This document shows, piece after piece, positions 47,670 through 57,762 of a stretch of 64,000 nt of DNA. The stretch's first letter is position 1; every line of letters starts with the position of its first letter. Source of the stretch: an uncultured Bacillota bacterium. Lineage in GTDB: Bacteria; Bacillota_I; Bacilli_A; RFN20; CAG-449. The position numbers were made by a program, and so were the translations under genes. The stretch spans positions 1 through 64,000 of the forward strand of contig CABUOQ010000006.1 in the NCBI GenBank assembly GCA_902493275.1, in the 5' to 3' direction. The notes under the pieces were generated by a model. That model was not told the origin of the DNA. It made no database searches and saw only the letters and a program-made list of their open reading frames with translations.

Positions 47670-48510
47670 AGTTTTTTCAATAGAAGAATTTTCTGTTTAT
47701 GATGGTCCTGGTATAAGAACAACAATCTTTCTTAAAGGATGTCCTTTAAGATGCACATGGTGTCATTCCCCTGAAGGACAAGAGTTTAAAAATATTTCTT
47801 TAAGAAGTCCTAACGGATGCTTAAATTGTAATCATTGTGTAGATATTTGTCCAACCAAAAGACAAAATTGTATTGGGTGTGGTAAATGTATCGATGTATG
47901 TCCACGTAATTTAATTAGAATGGCGGCTATTGATTATGAGATAGATGATTTAGTTAGTATTTTAGAAAAGAACTTCAATGTTTTGAAAATGAATAATGGG
48001 GGGTTAACCTTTTCTGGTGGAGAACCGCTATTCCAACCTGAGGCATTGAGCCAAATATTAGATAAATTAAAAGGGAAAATTCATCTAGCCTTACAAACTT
48101 CGGGATATGCTAAAGAAGAGATTTTCCAAGAAATTGTTAATAAGGTTGATCTTGTGCTATTCGATATGAAAATTATGGATAAAGATCAAGCTAAAATATA
48201 TGAAGGAATAGATAACACTTTAATTTTTAAAAATCTAGAGTATTTAAAGAAAAGTGGTATTCCATTTATTATTCGTATTCCGCTTATACCGACTCTTATA
48301 GATACAGAAGAAAATATTAAAAAAATTATAGAGCATATAAAAGGGGCAAGTAATCTAAAAATCGTTGAAGTTTTGCCTTATAATAAATATGCAGGAAGTA
48401 AATATAAAATGGTAGGAAGGGTTTATGATCCTAAAATAGATGAAAGTATTCCATCTAATCCACATATAGAGTTGTTTGAAGAAGCGAATATAAAAGCAAG
48501 AGTTTTATAA
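47653..48510 (+). CDS. Glycyl radical enzyme activating protein (radical SAM)
   Basis: The 285-residue radical SAM activase has CX3CX2C at Cys30, Cys34 and Cys37 (KGCPLRCTWCHSPEG) binding the SAM cluster, and an inserted double ferredoxin motif with eight cysteines (Cys56, 59, 62, 66 and 73, 76, 79, 83) for two further [4Fe-4S] clusters, as in activases of the dehydratase/decarboxylase group rather than the compact PflA. NGGLTFSGGEP is the SAM-binding GGE region. It abstracts a hydrogen from the glycine of the partner enzyme encoded 12 bases downstream. The system works only without oxygen, which fits a strict anaerobe. Confidence 0.93.
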   Translation: MNKKIRVFSIEEFSVYDGPGIRTTIFLKGCPLRCTWCHSPEGQEFKNISLRSPNGCLNCNHCVDICPTKRQNCIGCGKCIDVCPRNLIRMAAIDYEIDDLVSILEKNFNVLKMNNGGLTFSGGEPLFQPEALSQILDKLKGKIHLALQTSGYAKEEIFQEIVNKVDLVLFDMKIMDKDQAKIYEGIDNTLIFKNLEYLKKSGIPFIIRIPLIPTLIDTEENIKKIIEHIKGASNLKIVEVLPYNKYAGSKYKMVGRVYDPKIDESIPSNPHIELFEEANIKARVL

Positions 48511-48522
48511 AGGAGAAAAAGC

Positions 48523-50577
48523 ATGGATGCAATTACTAAAAAAGTATATGATCGACTCATTAAAAGAGACTATAGAAAACTAAGAAAAGATAAAGATATT
48601 GATATTACTTCATTATATATGGAAGATACTCCATTATGTTTGAAGGTTAGTAAAAGACTTCAAACAATGGTCGATAATGAAGAACCTGTTTTATATGCTG
48701 AAGATAGAATAGGTTTTGCAAGAAATATATGCAAAATACCAGATATTTTATCACCCCAACAAAGAGAGCAATTATCAAAAGAATATCTTTTATTTGATAG
48801 TGGTTTAGTTGGTAATATTTCAAGTGATTATGAAGATGTTTTAAATGTTGGTTTTGATTGCTTGTTAGAGCAGATTGAAAAAGGAATAAAATCTAGCAAA
48901 AATAAATCAGAAATAGATGAATTAACGGCTATGAAAATGTCAATTTTGGCTATGTATGATTTAGTTGAAAAATATCGTGTAGAAGCAGAAAGAATAGGAA
49001 ATAAAGTATTAGCAAATATTTTAAAGAATGTTCCATATAAAAAACCATCTTCTTATCATGAAGCATTAGTGTTTATGCGAATTGTAAATTTTATGTTATG
49101 GCTTAATGCTAATAAACATAATACTTTAGGAAGATTTGACCAATACATGTATCCATTTTTTAAAAAGGATATTGAAGAAGAAAAATTAACATACGAAGAA
49201 GCTAAAAGTCTCACAGAGGAATTCTTTATTAGTTTAAATTTTGATGCAGATTTATATCCAGGAGTTCAACAAGGTGATAATGGTCAATCTTTAGTTTTAG
49301 GGGGAATGACTCCAGAAGGAGAGGACGCATATAACGAGTTGTCAAAATTGTGTTTAGAGGCCTCTCTTGAAGTTAAATTAATAGATCCTAAAATTAATTT
49401 AAGAGTTAATAAAAATACAGATTTAAAATGGTTTGAATTAGGAACATTGTTAACTAAACAAGGTCTTGGTTTTCCTCAATATTCTAATGATGATGTAGTT
49501 ATCCCGGCCTTAATAAAATGGGGATATGAAGAAAAAGACGCTAGAGACTATGTTGTAGCGGCTTGTTGGGAATTTATTATTCCAAAAGTAGCAATGGACA
49601 TTCCTAATGTTGATGCTTTGAATTTTCCTAAGATGGTTGATAATGTCTTAAGAAATGAAAAGATGTCTTCAATAAATAGTTTTGATGATTTTCTTGATTT
49701 GGTATACCAAGAAATCGCTAAAGAAGTAAAGCGTTTAGTTGATTATTCTAAGAATTACTATATCATTCCTTCACCATTCCAATCCGTATTAATGCGTGAT
49801 TGTATTAAAGATAGAAAAGATATTGCTGATGGTGGAAAATATAATAATATTGGCTTTCATGGAGCGGGTATTTCTAATGCGAGTGATTCTTTAGCGGCGA
49901 TAAAAGAACATTTATTTGATAAAAAAGATATCAAATTACAAGAACTTATCGTGGCATTGGATGATAACTTTGAAAACGACGAAGAATTGCGCAAAAAATT
50001 GATTTCTTCTCCAAAAATGGGAAACAATGATGACTATGTTGATAGTATTGGTACAAAGTTGTTAGATTGTTTTGCAAGCGAGTGTGCTAAATATAAAAAT
50101 TGTCGCGGAGGTATTTATAGAGCGGGTACTGGAACGGCAATGTATTATATTTGGTATAGTGAGAATATGGGAGCAACCGCTGATGGAAGAAAAAAAGGTG
50201 AACCATTTTCCGCAAATTTCTCACCTTCTTTAAATCATAACTTTAATGGTGTATTAAGCGTGATACAATCATTTACCAAGCCTCATCTTATTGATGTATG
50301 TAATGGAGGACCATTGACATTAGAATTCCATGACACTTTATTTAGAAATGAAGAAGGAATAGATAAGGTAGCTATGCTTGTAAAAACATTTATCTCTTTA
50401 GGTGGTCATCAATTACAATTGAATGCGATTAATAGAGATACTTTGTTAGATGCTCAAAAACATCCTGAAAATTATAAAAACTTAATAGTAAGAGTTTGGG
50501 GCTGGAGCGGATACTTTAATGAACTTGATTTATCATATCAAAACCATATAATTAAAAGATTAGAGTTTTTACATTAA
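48523..50577 (+). CDS. Glycyl radical enzyme of unassigned substrate
   Basis: A 684-residue enzyme of the PFL/glycyl radical fold. The C-terminal radical motif is RVWGWSGYF with Gly660, followed by the usual LDLSYQNHIIKR tail. The finger-loop cysteine is Cys348 in DYVVAACWEF, with Glu350 two residues on. The C-x-E arrangement is shared with diol dehydratases and related lyases (usually GCVE), while pyruvate formate-lyase has two adjacent cysteines, so a dehydratase or lyase reaction is more likely than PFL activity. It is shorter than the common 780-850 residues. It sits with sugar hydrolases and importers, so the substrate may be a sugar, sugar acid or polyol from the glycan. AAGGAG precedes the start. 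Confidence 0.88.
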   Translation: MDAITKKVYDRLIKRDYRKLRKDKDIDITSLYMEDTPLCLKVSKRLQTMVDNEEPVLYAEDRIGFARNICKIPDILSPQQREQLSKEYLLFDSGLVGNISSDYEDVLNVGFDCLLEQIEKGIKSSKNKSEIDELTAMKMSILAMYDLVEKYRVEAERIGNKVLANILKNVPYKKPSSYHEALVFMRIVNFMLWLNANKHNTLGRFDQYMYPFFKKDIEEEKLTYEEAKSLTEEFFISLNFDADLYPGVQQGDNGQSLVLGGMTPEGEDAYNELSKLCLEASLEVKLIDPKINLRVNKNTDLKWFELGTLLTKQGLGFPQYSNDDVVIPALIKWGYEEKDARDYVVAACWEFIIPKVAMDIPNVDALNFPKMVDNVLRNEKMSSINSFDDFLDLVYQEIAKEVKRLVDYSKNYYIIPSPFQSVLMRDCIKDRKDIADGGKYNNIGFHGAGISNASDSLAAIKEHLFDKKDIKLQELIVALDDNFENDEELRKKLISSPKMGNNDDYVDSIGTKLLDCFASECAKYKNCRGGIYRAGTGTAMYYIWYSENMGATADGRKKGEPFSANFSPSLNHNFNGVLSVIQSFTKPHLIDVCNGGPLTLEFHDTLFRNEEGIDKVAMLVKTFISLGGHQLQLNAINRDTLLDAQKHPENYKNLIVRVWGWSGYFNELDLSYQNHIIKRLEFLH

Positions 50578-50594
50578 TATGATAAGGAGGCAGA

Positions 50595-52094
50595 ATGAAA
50601 AAAATTAGCAAATTATTTATGCTTTTGTTGGCAGGAGGATTTATTTTGACATCATGTAATAAAAATGTTTCTGATAATATATCAAAATCACCAAACATAA
50701 AAATGACGGAGACATTTTATAATCCGTTAGATATATCTACTGGTGTTGGAGATCCATGGTTATATAAGCATACAGATGGGTATTATTACTATACTCATAG
50801 TGCTTCAGGCGTAGTAAAAGTAACTAAAACTAAATCACCTACTTTTTTAGCAGAAAATTCTTCAGATGAAACTAGAACTAAAGTTGTTTTTAGACAAAAA
50901 AGTATTGATAGAGTCGAAATTTGGGCTCCAGAAGTGTTTTTCTTTAAAGGGTATTGGTATTGTTATTTTACTGCAGCAGAAGATCTTACTGAAAGTTTAG
51001 CTAAAGATACATCTAGAAGAACATATGGAATGAAAAGTAAAACGGATGATATTTTTGGTGAATGGGAAAAAGCAGTAAAAATCGACTTACCAGATGATTA
51101 TCGTTCTATAGATGCAACTTTTTTCGAGTATAAAGATAAGCAATATATTGTATACGCTGGATGGCCAAATGCTTATAATTTAGACTATCGACAACATTTA
51201 TATATCCAAGAGTTAGAAAAGGATAATCCTCTTAAAGTTGCTTCAACAGAAGGGGAAAGACATCTTATAAGCGAGCCGACTAATATTTGGGAAATCGATG
51301 GGGGTACAGCTCAAAACGAAGGACCTGCTGTTGCCTTTGCACCGGATAATACACCAATCATTTTCTATAGCGGAAGTTATTCTGGTGGTGATAATTATTG
51401 TATTGCATATTTAAAGCTAACAGGTGAGAATCTTTTAGATGGAGCTTCATGGGAGAAATCTAAGCAACCTTTAATGCAAAAAGATATGTCCTATAGTGAG
51501 ATTATCGCTCCTGGCCATAATTCAGTTTTTAAATCACCAGATGGTAAAGAAGATTGGATATGCTACCACGCGGCTAAGAGATCTGGCTCAGGATGGGATA
51601 GGCAAATTCGTCTTCAAAAAATGACTTGGAATGGTAATACCCCGGTTGTTGAAAAAATTTCAAAGGCCAGTGATGAAGTTCCTTTACCAGGTGGTGATGT
51701 TGTAAAAAGATATAAATTTGAAGCTGAAGCAGCAACATTAAGCAATGATTGTTACAAAATAAATCAAGAAGGTTATGCTTCAAATAATGAGGCTGTTTCT
51801 ATTTCAGAAAATGGAAGTATTAAATATGAAGTAATGGTTCCTAAAAATGGTCAATACGCAATAGGTATACGTTATTCAAATCGTGATTCAGCTCAAACTT
51901 CAATGAAAGTTGTTGTAAATAATGTTGAAACTAATATTGCAGCACCTAATACACAATATAATGATACTTATTTTATGTCATGGCTCTTTACAGATTTATA
52001 TATAAAACCTTCAGGACAAAATATAGTAGAAATAAAAGCAGATGCTTCTATATACATTGATTGTATGATTGTTGATTATCTGAACAATGAGTAA
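50595..52094 (+). CDS. GH43 lipoprotein with C-terminal carbohydrate-binding domain
   Basis: The 499-residue surface enzyme has a lipoprotein signal (FILTSC) and a five-bladed GH43 propeller. Catalytic residues are recognisable: Asp in TGVGDPWLY (base), Asp in YRSIDATFF (pKa modulator) and Glu in AQNEGPAVAF (acid). APGHNSVFKSPDGKEDW...YHAA and RQIRLQKMTW are typical of alpha-L-arabinofuranosidase or xylosidase branches. Residues about 370-499 (YKFEAEAATLSNDCY, VSISENGSIKYEV) form a CBM6/CBM35-type module that could hold the enzyme to its polymer. It acts outside the cell, releasing sugars for the importer downstream. AAGGAGG precedes the start. Confidence 0.85.
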   Translation: MKKISKLFMLLLAGGFILTSCNKNVSDNISKSPNIKMTETFYNPLDISTGVGDPWLYKHTDGYYYYTHSASGVVKVTKTKSPTFLAENSSDETRTKVVFRQKSIDRVEIWAPEVFFFKGYWYCYFTAAEDLTESLAKDTSRRTYGMKSKTDDIFGEWEKAVKIDLPDDYRSIDATFFEYKDKQYIVYAGWPNAYNLDYRQHLYIQELEKDNPLKVASTEGERHLISEPTNIWEIDGGTAQNEGPAVAFAPDNTPIIFYSGSYSGGDNYCIAYLKLTGENLLDGASWEKSKQPLMQKDMSYSEIIAPGHNSVFKSPDGKEDWICYHAAKRSGSGWDRQIRLQKMTWNGNTPVVEKISKASDEVPLPGGDVVKRYKFEAEAATLSNDCYKINQEGYASNNEAVSISENGSIKYEVMVPKNGQYAIGIRYSNRDSAQTSMKVVVNNVETNIAAPNTQYNDTYFMSWLFTDLYIKPSGQNIVEIKADASIYIDCMIVDYLNNE

Positions 52095-52111
52095 GAGAAA
52101 GGAGAAATTTT

Positions 52112-54346
52112 ATGAAAAAAATATCAGTGTTAATTACTTTAACTACCCTATTTTTAACATCAACAACGTTGATGGCATGTAATAATAATTCTACTTCAAG
52201 TCAAGTAGAAAATTATTATGTGATTAATACTAATCAAATTCGTAGTGAAATGTTAGTAAATAGTTCAATAGAATTAAATCCAACATTTACTAATTTAGGA
52301 GAAAATGTTAATCCTAAGTACAAAGTTGAAATTATTTTAGAAGAGGAAGATGTTACCGAGAAAACATATGATGAAACAAGTAAATTATTTTCTCCTACAG
52401 AAGTTGGTTCATATCGTATCTCTTTTACCGTTTTAGATGATAATGGAGAAGTTTATAGAACAAAAGACGGAAATAGCTTTGTTAAGACAATAAATATTGA
52501 AGTCGTTATTCAAAGTTTTGCACCAGTTAATTCTACAGGACCAGATGTTACTGTTTCTGATGATGGAGTGATAAGTTTTGGTTCATCTTATAGTGAAGGA
52601 AGTAACGATAAAATTGATTCAAATCAATATAAAGTTACGGGTGTTTCTTTTGAAGGCAGTTATTCCATTACTTATGAATTAAAAGATATAAAGTATGATG
52701 CTGTTTATAGTGATCCATCATTGTATTTTGGTTGGAATAAAAATTTAAATGAAAATAATGACGATTCGATTAAATTATCAACAGGGAATGGTACAATGGC
52801 AGCTTGGATTTGGGATGAGAATGGTAATCAAGCAGATTTATCTATTAATCGTCTTCAAGGATGGAGCAAAGGTGGTTGGTGGGATGGACCAAAAAGTATA
52901 AGTGATAATCAACCTATTTCAGGTAACCATACATTGACTTTCGAAAGATATGTAAATGAAGAAAAAAATACGGCTGTATATGGAATTATATATGATGGTA
53001 GTCCATTTACATATTTGAATGTTGGTAAGAACTATACAGATATTTTAAATAACGTTTGGGTTGAATCAAATAATACAAGTGGTTCTATAAGTGTAAAAGA
53101 ATATAAACAAATTGAAGATAACGTAAAACCAACATTAGAACTCAATTACTCTACTGATTATTACGTTGGAGATACAATTAATTTAAAAAACGGAACAACA
53201 ATTGAAGATAATTCGATTTATAAAAGTGTATTAACACCATCTTATAAAGTATTTAATGATAAAGGTGAAGAAATGCTTGTTAATAGTGGTACATTTACTC
53301 CAGAAGTAGAAGGTACATATAAAATTGAAGCGACGGTTAACGACTTGGCAATGAACGAAACAACAAGCGAAACTACAATACAAGTTAAAAAAATTGATGA
53401 AGCAGCAACAATAATCGATTTAAGTGAAACATCACCAGTAGCTATGCCTGATAGTGGAATAGTTTTATATTATACTGCAAAAAAAGATGATAAAGATGTA
53501 GCAATATCATCAATTAAAGCTTATAAAGGTGATGAAGATGTTACTTCGACAACAGTCTTTGATTATAGCGCTAAAACAGTGGATAACATGAATTATAAGT
53601 ACTTTAAAGCTCCGGAAGGTAATTATAGATTAGTATTTAGAACCGTTGATGGCCAAGAAAAAGCTAAAGAAATATCTGTTTCAGCAAGTAATACAACTGT
53701 TTACGATTTCACCTATTTTGATATGACAACATTAATTTATAAAGATAAATTTATCGTAGGAAAAAACATGATAATTTATTTAAATAATGAAGCAAATGAT
53801 AAGCAAACTGTGAAATTATCACCAAAAATTTCCAAATCATATAACTGGACAATTTCTTTTGATATAACTGATTTAAGTTATTCTGCACAAGGAAAATTAT
53901 TTATCACTAAAAATACTTTAAATGATGAAGGTAAGTCCATTGGCTGGGAAGATTTATCAATCGGTGGAAATGTTAAAGCTAATGGTGAAGCTGATTTGTG
54001 GGGATATGAATGTAATGTTTTAGGAGATAGTTGGATTTCTTATCAATGGCGAAGCGTATGGCAAGATCCAGTGACTACAGAATTTATGCCTGATCCAAAT
54101 GATCATTCAAAAGGATGTGGCCGAGAAGCTAGTGAATATACTAAATATGCTATTGGAACACATAATTATAAGATAGTATGTGAAATGGATAATGATGGGA
54201 AAGTTACTTATAAATATTATATTGATAATGAATTAGAGGTTATTCATAGAACAAAACAAGCACATGATAAAGGAAATGGATTAGATTTTGTACAATTCTC
54301 AGGTGAACATATGAATGGTATAGTTTCTAATATTAAAATTGGATAA
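52112..54346 (+). CDS. Multi-domain surface lipoprotein with Ig-like modules
   Basis: A 744-residue lipoprotein (lipobox TLMAC). Several beta-sandwich units are visible: Ig-like segments near residues 35-135 and 335-425 (VGSYRISFTVLDDNG; EGTYKIEATVNDLAMNETTS), with two larger jelly-roll-like domains at about 140-335 and 525-744 (SYSITYELKDIKY... and YNWTISFDITDLSYSAQG...), which look like a repeated LamG-like or carbohydrate-binding fold. I see no catalytic signature. It resembles in plan the lipoprotein of 9131-11188, so each glycan cluster has one such protein, probably for substrate binding. AAAGGAG precedes the ATG. Confidence 0.65.
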   Translation: MKKISVLITLTTLFLTSTTLMACNNNSTSSQVENYYVINTNQIRSEMLVNSSIELNPTFTNLGENVNPKYKVEIILEEEDVTEKTYDETSKLFSPTEVGSYRISFTVLDDNGEVYRTKDGNSFVKTINIEVVIQSFAPVNSTGPDVTVSDDGVISFGSSYSEGSNDKIDSNQYKVTGVSFEGSYSITYELKDIKYDAVYSDPSLYFGWNKNLNENNDDSIKLSTGNGTMAAWIWDENGNQADLSINRLQGWSKGGWWDGPKSISDNQPISGNHTLTFERYVNEEKNTAVYGIIYDGSPFTYLNVGKNYTDILNNVWVESNNTSGSISVKEYKQIEDNVKPTLELNYSTDYYVGDTINLKNGTTIEDNSIYKSVLTPSYKVFNDKGEEMLVNSGTFTPEVEGTYKIEATVNDLAMNETTSETTIQVKKIDEAATIIDLSETSPVAMPDSGIVLYYTAKKDDKDVAISSIKAYKGDEDVTSTTVFDYSAKTVDNMNYKYFKAPEGNYRLVFRTVDGQEKAKEISVSASNTTVYDFTYFDMTTLIYKDKFIVGKNMIIYLNNEANDKQTVKLSPKISKSYNWTISFDITDLSYSAQGKLFITKNTLNDEGKSIGWEDLSIGGNVKANGEADLWGYECNVLGDSWISYQWRSVWQDPVTTEFMPDPNDHSKGCGREASEYTKYAIGTHNYKIVCEMDNDGKVTYKYYIDNELEVIHRTKQAHDKGNGLDFVQFSGEHMNGIVSNIKIG

Positions 54347-54357
54347 GAGGAGGATTT

Positions 54358-55941
54358 ATGAAAAAAAATAAATTATTATATTTATTTATTGCAGGATTAC
54401 TTGCTGGGTGCACTGGTGGACCTTCTTCAAATAAAGGAAAAACTAATATAACTTTATGGGGATGGGGTGATCAAGCTGAAATTCAAGTTTTTACTGATTT
54501 ATTTAAACAATATAATGAAACAAACACAGATAATATTTATGTTGACTTTGTCAAAAAACCATCATCAAATTATTATTCAGTTTTAGAAACCAATCTTACT
54601 GGAAGACAACCACCAGATTTATTTTATGTCGGTGACTCAATGGTAAAAAGATATGCCGAAGCTGGATATTTAGAAGATTTATCTACAATGATAAAACAAA
54701 GTGATAAGTTAGATACTACTGATATTTGGCAAACATTAATGCAAAGATATCAATTCGATAAAGAAACTTTGACTTATGGTGCGGACAAATCTATTTGGGG
54801 ATTGCCAAAAGATATTGGACCAACAGTAATTTTCTATAACGAAGATGCTCTTGTCGCGCAAGGAATAAAAATCATATCCGCGAAAGATGATGATAATGAT
54901 GGATTGGTGTCATTTGAAAATAAAACATATCCAGCAAAAGGATTTGATAAAGAAACAAAAGTGTTTAACAATAAGATTTCTATGACATTTGAAGAATTAG
55001 ATGATATTTCTAAACTTTTAAATCATAGTGATGCAATTGCTAGCAAACATCAAACTAAGTGGACCTTTTATTCATCATGGTGGTTCTTTGCTGGATGGTC
55101 TGTCGGTGGTGATTGCATACAATTTAAACAAACAAATGATGAAAATTATAAAGGTGGATATTGGGAGTTTACTTTGGATGATGATAAACCAAATTATCGA
55201 GTAAAGAAGGATGTAGAAATAAATAATCACCAATATAAAGCGGACGCCTTTATCGATTACTATGATTTAGAATTTATGCAAACTTATTCTCAAAAAGATA
55301 CTTTAATTAATGATGGGACATTAGTAGAACTTCCATCTATAAATGATATGTTTGAATATTGGATTTCATTATTTGAAAATGGTATCTCGCCTAAACCTTC
55401 AGATATTTCTACTGAATTATCATTGTTTACTAATCAAGAAGTAGCAATGTTTGTTTCAGGAAGATATGATGTTGTTCAATTTAGAAAAAATGCAAACTTC
55501 AATTGGGACTGTGCACCTTTACCACACCATAAAGATGGTGTAGTAGCTGGCCATTCAGGTTCGATGTGTTTATCAATGGCTAAAAATAGTAAAAATAAAG
55601 AAAAAGCTTTTAAAGTTTTTGAACATATGTGCGGTGTTGAAGGTCAAAATGCTTTGGCAGAAACTGGATTTAATGTTCCAAGTCAAATATCATTGGCTAA
55701 TGATCAAAATGGCAATTTCTTAAATAGTAAGTTGAGACCATATAATAATGAAGTGTTTATTGATGCGGCCAAAAATCAAAAAGGTGGGGATTGGACCTAT
55801 CTTAAAGATGATGCGTGGATTAATATTTGGGCACCAACTTTAAATGGTGATGTGCTAAATGGCGATTTAACAACTGAACAATTATTCACTCGTTATAAAG
55901 ACAAGGTTAATGAAGCATTAAAGGAATATACAAAAAAATAA
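54358..55941 (+). CDS. Extracellular sugar-binding lipoprotein of the second importer
   Basis: The 527-residue binding protein has lipobox LLAGC. The mature part starts TNITLWGWGDQAEIQVFTDLFKQYN, followed by PPDLFYVGDSMV and later KDIGPTVIFYNEDAL, the classical opening of family 1 solute-binding proteins. The C-terminal portion contains SMAKNSKNKEKAFKVFEHM and ends in amphipathic helices. It is larger than the usual 420 residues because of insertions rich in Asp around residues 185 and 270-300. It precedes its two permeases and ATPase, completing a dedicated importer. AGAGGAGG lies before the start. Confidence 0.9.
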   Translation: MKKNKLLYLFIAGLLAGCTGGPSSNKGKTNITLWGWGDQAEIQVFTDLFKQYNETNTDNIYVDFVKKPSSNYYSVLETNLTGRQPPDLFYVGDSMVKRYAEAGYLEDLSTMIKQSDKLDTTDIWQTLMQRYQFDKETLTYGADKSIWGLPKDIGPTVIFYNEDALVAQGIKIISAKDDDNDGLVSFENKTYPAKGFDKETKVFNNKISMTFEELDDISKLLNHSDAIASKHQTKWTFYSSWWFFAGWSVGGDCIQFKQTNDENYKGGYWEFTLDDDKPNYRVKKDVEINNHQYKADAFIDYYDLEFMQTYSQKDTLINDGTLVELPSINDMFEYWISLFENGISPKPSDISTELSLFTNQEVAMFVSGRYDVVQFRKNANFNWDCAPLPHHKDGVVAGHSGSMCLSMAKNSKNKEKAFKVFEHMCGVEGQNALAETGFNVPSQISLANDQNGNFLNSKLRPYNNEVFIDAAKNQKGGDWTYLKDDAWINIWAPTLNGDVLNGDLTTEQLFTRYKDKVNEALKEYTKK

Positions 55942-55942
55942 A

Positions 55943-56908
55943 ATGGAAAAAGAAATAACAAAAAAGCAGAAAGTGAGGCGTCATAATCGAAGCGAACAGA
56001 TTTATGGCACTATATTTGGAGCAATTCCTATTCTAGGATTTGTCATATTTGGCATTGTTCCTTTAATATTTTCTCTTATTATGTCATTTAGTGATGTTCC
56101 AACATTTAGAATTAATGATATTCATTTATATGGCGTAGAGAATCTATTTAAAAATTATGAAGCAATTTTTAAAGATGAAAAATTTTATCTTGCTATAAAA
56201 AATACATTGTATGCGATGATATCTTTACCTTGCTCGATGGTTATTGGTTTAGTTTTAGCAGTAATTTTAAATCAAAACATCAAGGGAAGAAAGTTTTTCA
56301 GAACCATTTTCTTTATTCCATATGTATGCTCAATTGTTGCATTGACATTGATGTGGAGAACAATGCTAGATAAAAATTATGGTGTTATTAATCAGTTTTT
56401 AGGTTTATTTGGCATTGATCCAATTGCTTGGTTAACTAATCCTAAATATTTTATGCCAGCGATGATTATGATGATAACTTGGTGTAATGTCGGTTTTTCT
56501 TTAATTTTATACTCAGCTGCATTGACAAATATATCACCATCAATTTATGAAGCGGCGGAGATGGATGGAGCAGGATCATTTAAAAAATTCTTTAAAATAA
56601 CTTTGCCTATGCTTTCTCCAACAACTTTTTATTTACTGATTGTGGGTATTATTGGTTCTTTACAAGAATTCGCACGATTCCAAGCTATAAATGCAGTTAA
56701 TAGTAATTTAATTTCTCCGACAGGTCCAAACGATGCCGGATTAACAATTGTATTCTATTTATATAATAAAGCTTTTAGTGAAGTTGGTGGCTTAGGACAA
56801 GCTGCTTCTATATCTTGGGTATTAACTATAATAACAATGCTTTTAACGGCGACAAATTTTATTCTATCTAAAAAGTGGGTGTATTCAAATGAAAAGAAAT
56901 ATCATTAA
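55943..56908 (+). CDS. MalF/UgpA-type sugar ABC transporter permease
   Basis: A 321-residue permease with six predicted helices. A basic N-terminus (KKQKVRRHNRSEQ) precedes the first helix, and the coupling loop is EAAEMDGAGSFKKFFKITLP. It belongs to the family 1 (CUT1) importers together with the binding protein upstream, in contrast to the LplB-type importer of the first glycan cluster. It starts 1 base after the binding-protein stop, without its own strong ribosome site, and overlaps the next gene by 20 bases. Confidence 0.9.
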   Translation: MEKEITKKQKVRRHNRSEQIYGTIFGAIPILGFVIFGIVPLIFSLIMSFSDVPTFRINDIHLYGVENLFKNYEAIFKDEKFYLAIKNTLYAMISLPCSMVIGLVLAVILNQNIKGRKFFRTIFFIPYVCSIVALTLMWRTMLDKNYGVINQFLGLFGIDPIAWLTNPKYFMPAMIMMITWCNVGFSLILYSAALTNISPSIYEAAEMDGAGSFKKFFKITLPMLSPTTFYLLIVGIIGSLQEFARFQAINAVNSNLISPTGPNDAGLTIVFYLYNKAFSEVGGLGQAASISWVLTIITMLLTATNFILSKKWVYSNEKKYH

Positions 56909-57755
56909 AAAAACTATTAGCTATATAATTTTGATTATTGTGACATTAATATATTTAATCCCATTTTATATTGTTTTAATTACTTCCTTTAAAGCTAACA
57001 ATCAAATTGCAACTCAAAATCCGTTTATTTGGTTCCCAACTGGTGAGCAACTTGGTTTAGAAGGATATAAGTCAATTTTCACCACTTATACAATATTTGA
57101 AACTGGTGAAAGTATGATTTTGGTTGGAATTAAAAATACTTTAATTATAATGATTCCGGTTATTTTGGGAGGAATGTTTTCTTCTTCTTTAGCTGCTTAT
57201 GCTTATGCAAAATTGCGCTTTAGATGGAAAAAGGTTATGTTTGGGGTATTAATGTTTTCAATGATGTTACCATCAATCATATTATTAATTCCATCGTATT
57301 TTATGTATGATAATTTAGGCATAACTGAACATTTCTCATTTTTTCCTTTAATAGTTCCTCCGATGTTTGGTAGCGCGACATGTATTTTCTTTTTAAAAGG
57401 TTACTATGAATCGATTCCAGATGAATTATTAGAAAGTGCTAAAATTGATGGCTTAGGATATTTTAAGACATATTATAAAGTCATTTTACCTTTAGCAAAA
57501 CCTGCAATTGTTGCACAAGGATTATTAGGAATTGTGGCATGCTATAATGATTATCTTTTGCCATTAATATATTTAGTTAAAGAAAAAGATTATACTTTAC
57601 AAATTGCATTACAAATGTTTTCAACGGGTAATAATGATAACCTTCCTACAGTTATGGCGGGCGCGGTTATTTCGATTTTACCAATATTAATACTATATTT
57701 CTGTTTGCAAAAGTATTTTATATCTGGATTAGCATCTTCAGGAATAAAGGGGTGA
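56889..57755 (+). CDS. MalG/AraQ-type sugar ABC transporter permease
   Basis: A 288-residue second permease with six predicted helices and the coupling motif ESAKIDGLGYFKTYYKVILPLAKP. The end YFISGLASSGIKG is standard for the family. The gene starts inside the upstream permease gene and ends in TGA, direct evidence that TGA is a stop in this genome. The ATPase gene follows 7 bases later. Confidence 0.9.
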   Translation: MKRNIIKKTISYIILIIVTLIYLIPFYIVLITSFKANNQIATQNPFIWFPTGEQLGLEGYKSIFTTYTIFETGESMILVGIKNTLIIMIPVILGGMFSSSLAAYAYAKLRFRWKKVMFGVLMFSMMLPSIILLIPSYFMYDNLGITEHFSFFPLIVPPMFGSATCIFFLKGYYESIPDELLESAKIDGLGYFKTYYKVILPLAKPAIVAQGLLGIVACYNDYLLPLIYLVKEKDYTLQIALQMFSTGNNDNLPTVMAGAVISILPILILYFCLQKYFISGLASSGIKG

Positions 57756-57762
57756 TTTATTT

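Noticed and set aside
48523..50577. Annotation as pyruvate formate-lyase
   Set aside because: The active site has ACWE rather than two adjacent cysteines, and the activase has extra Fe-S clusters, which point to the dehydratase/lyase group.
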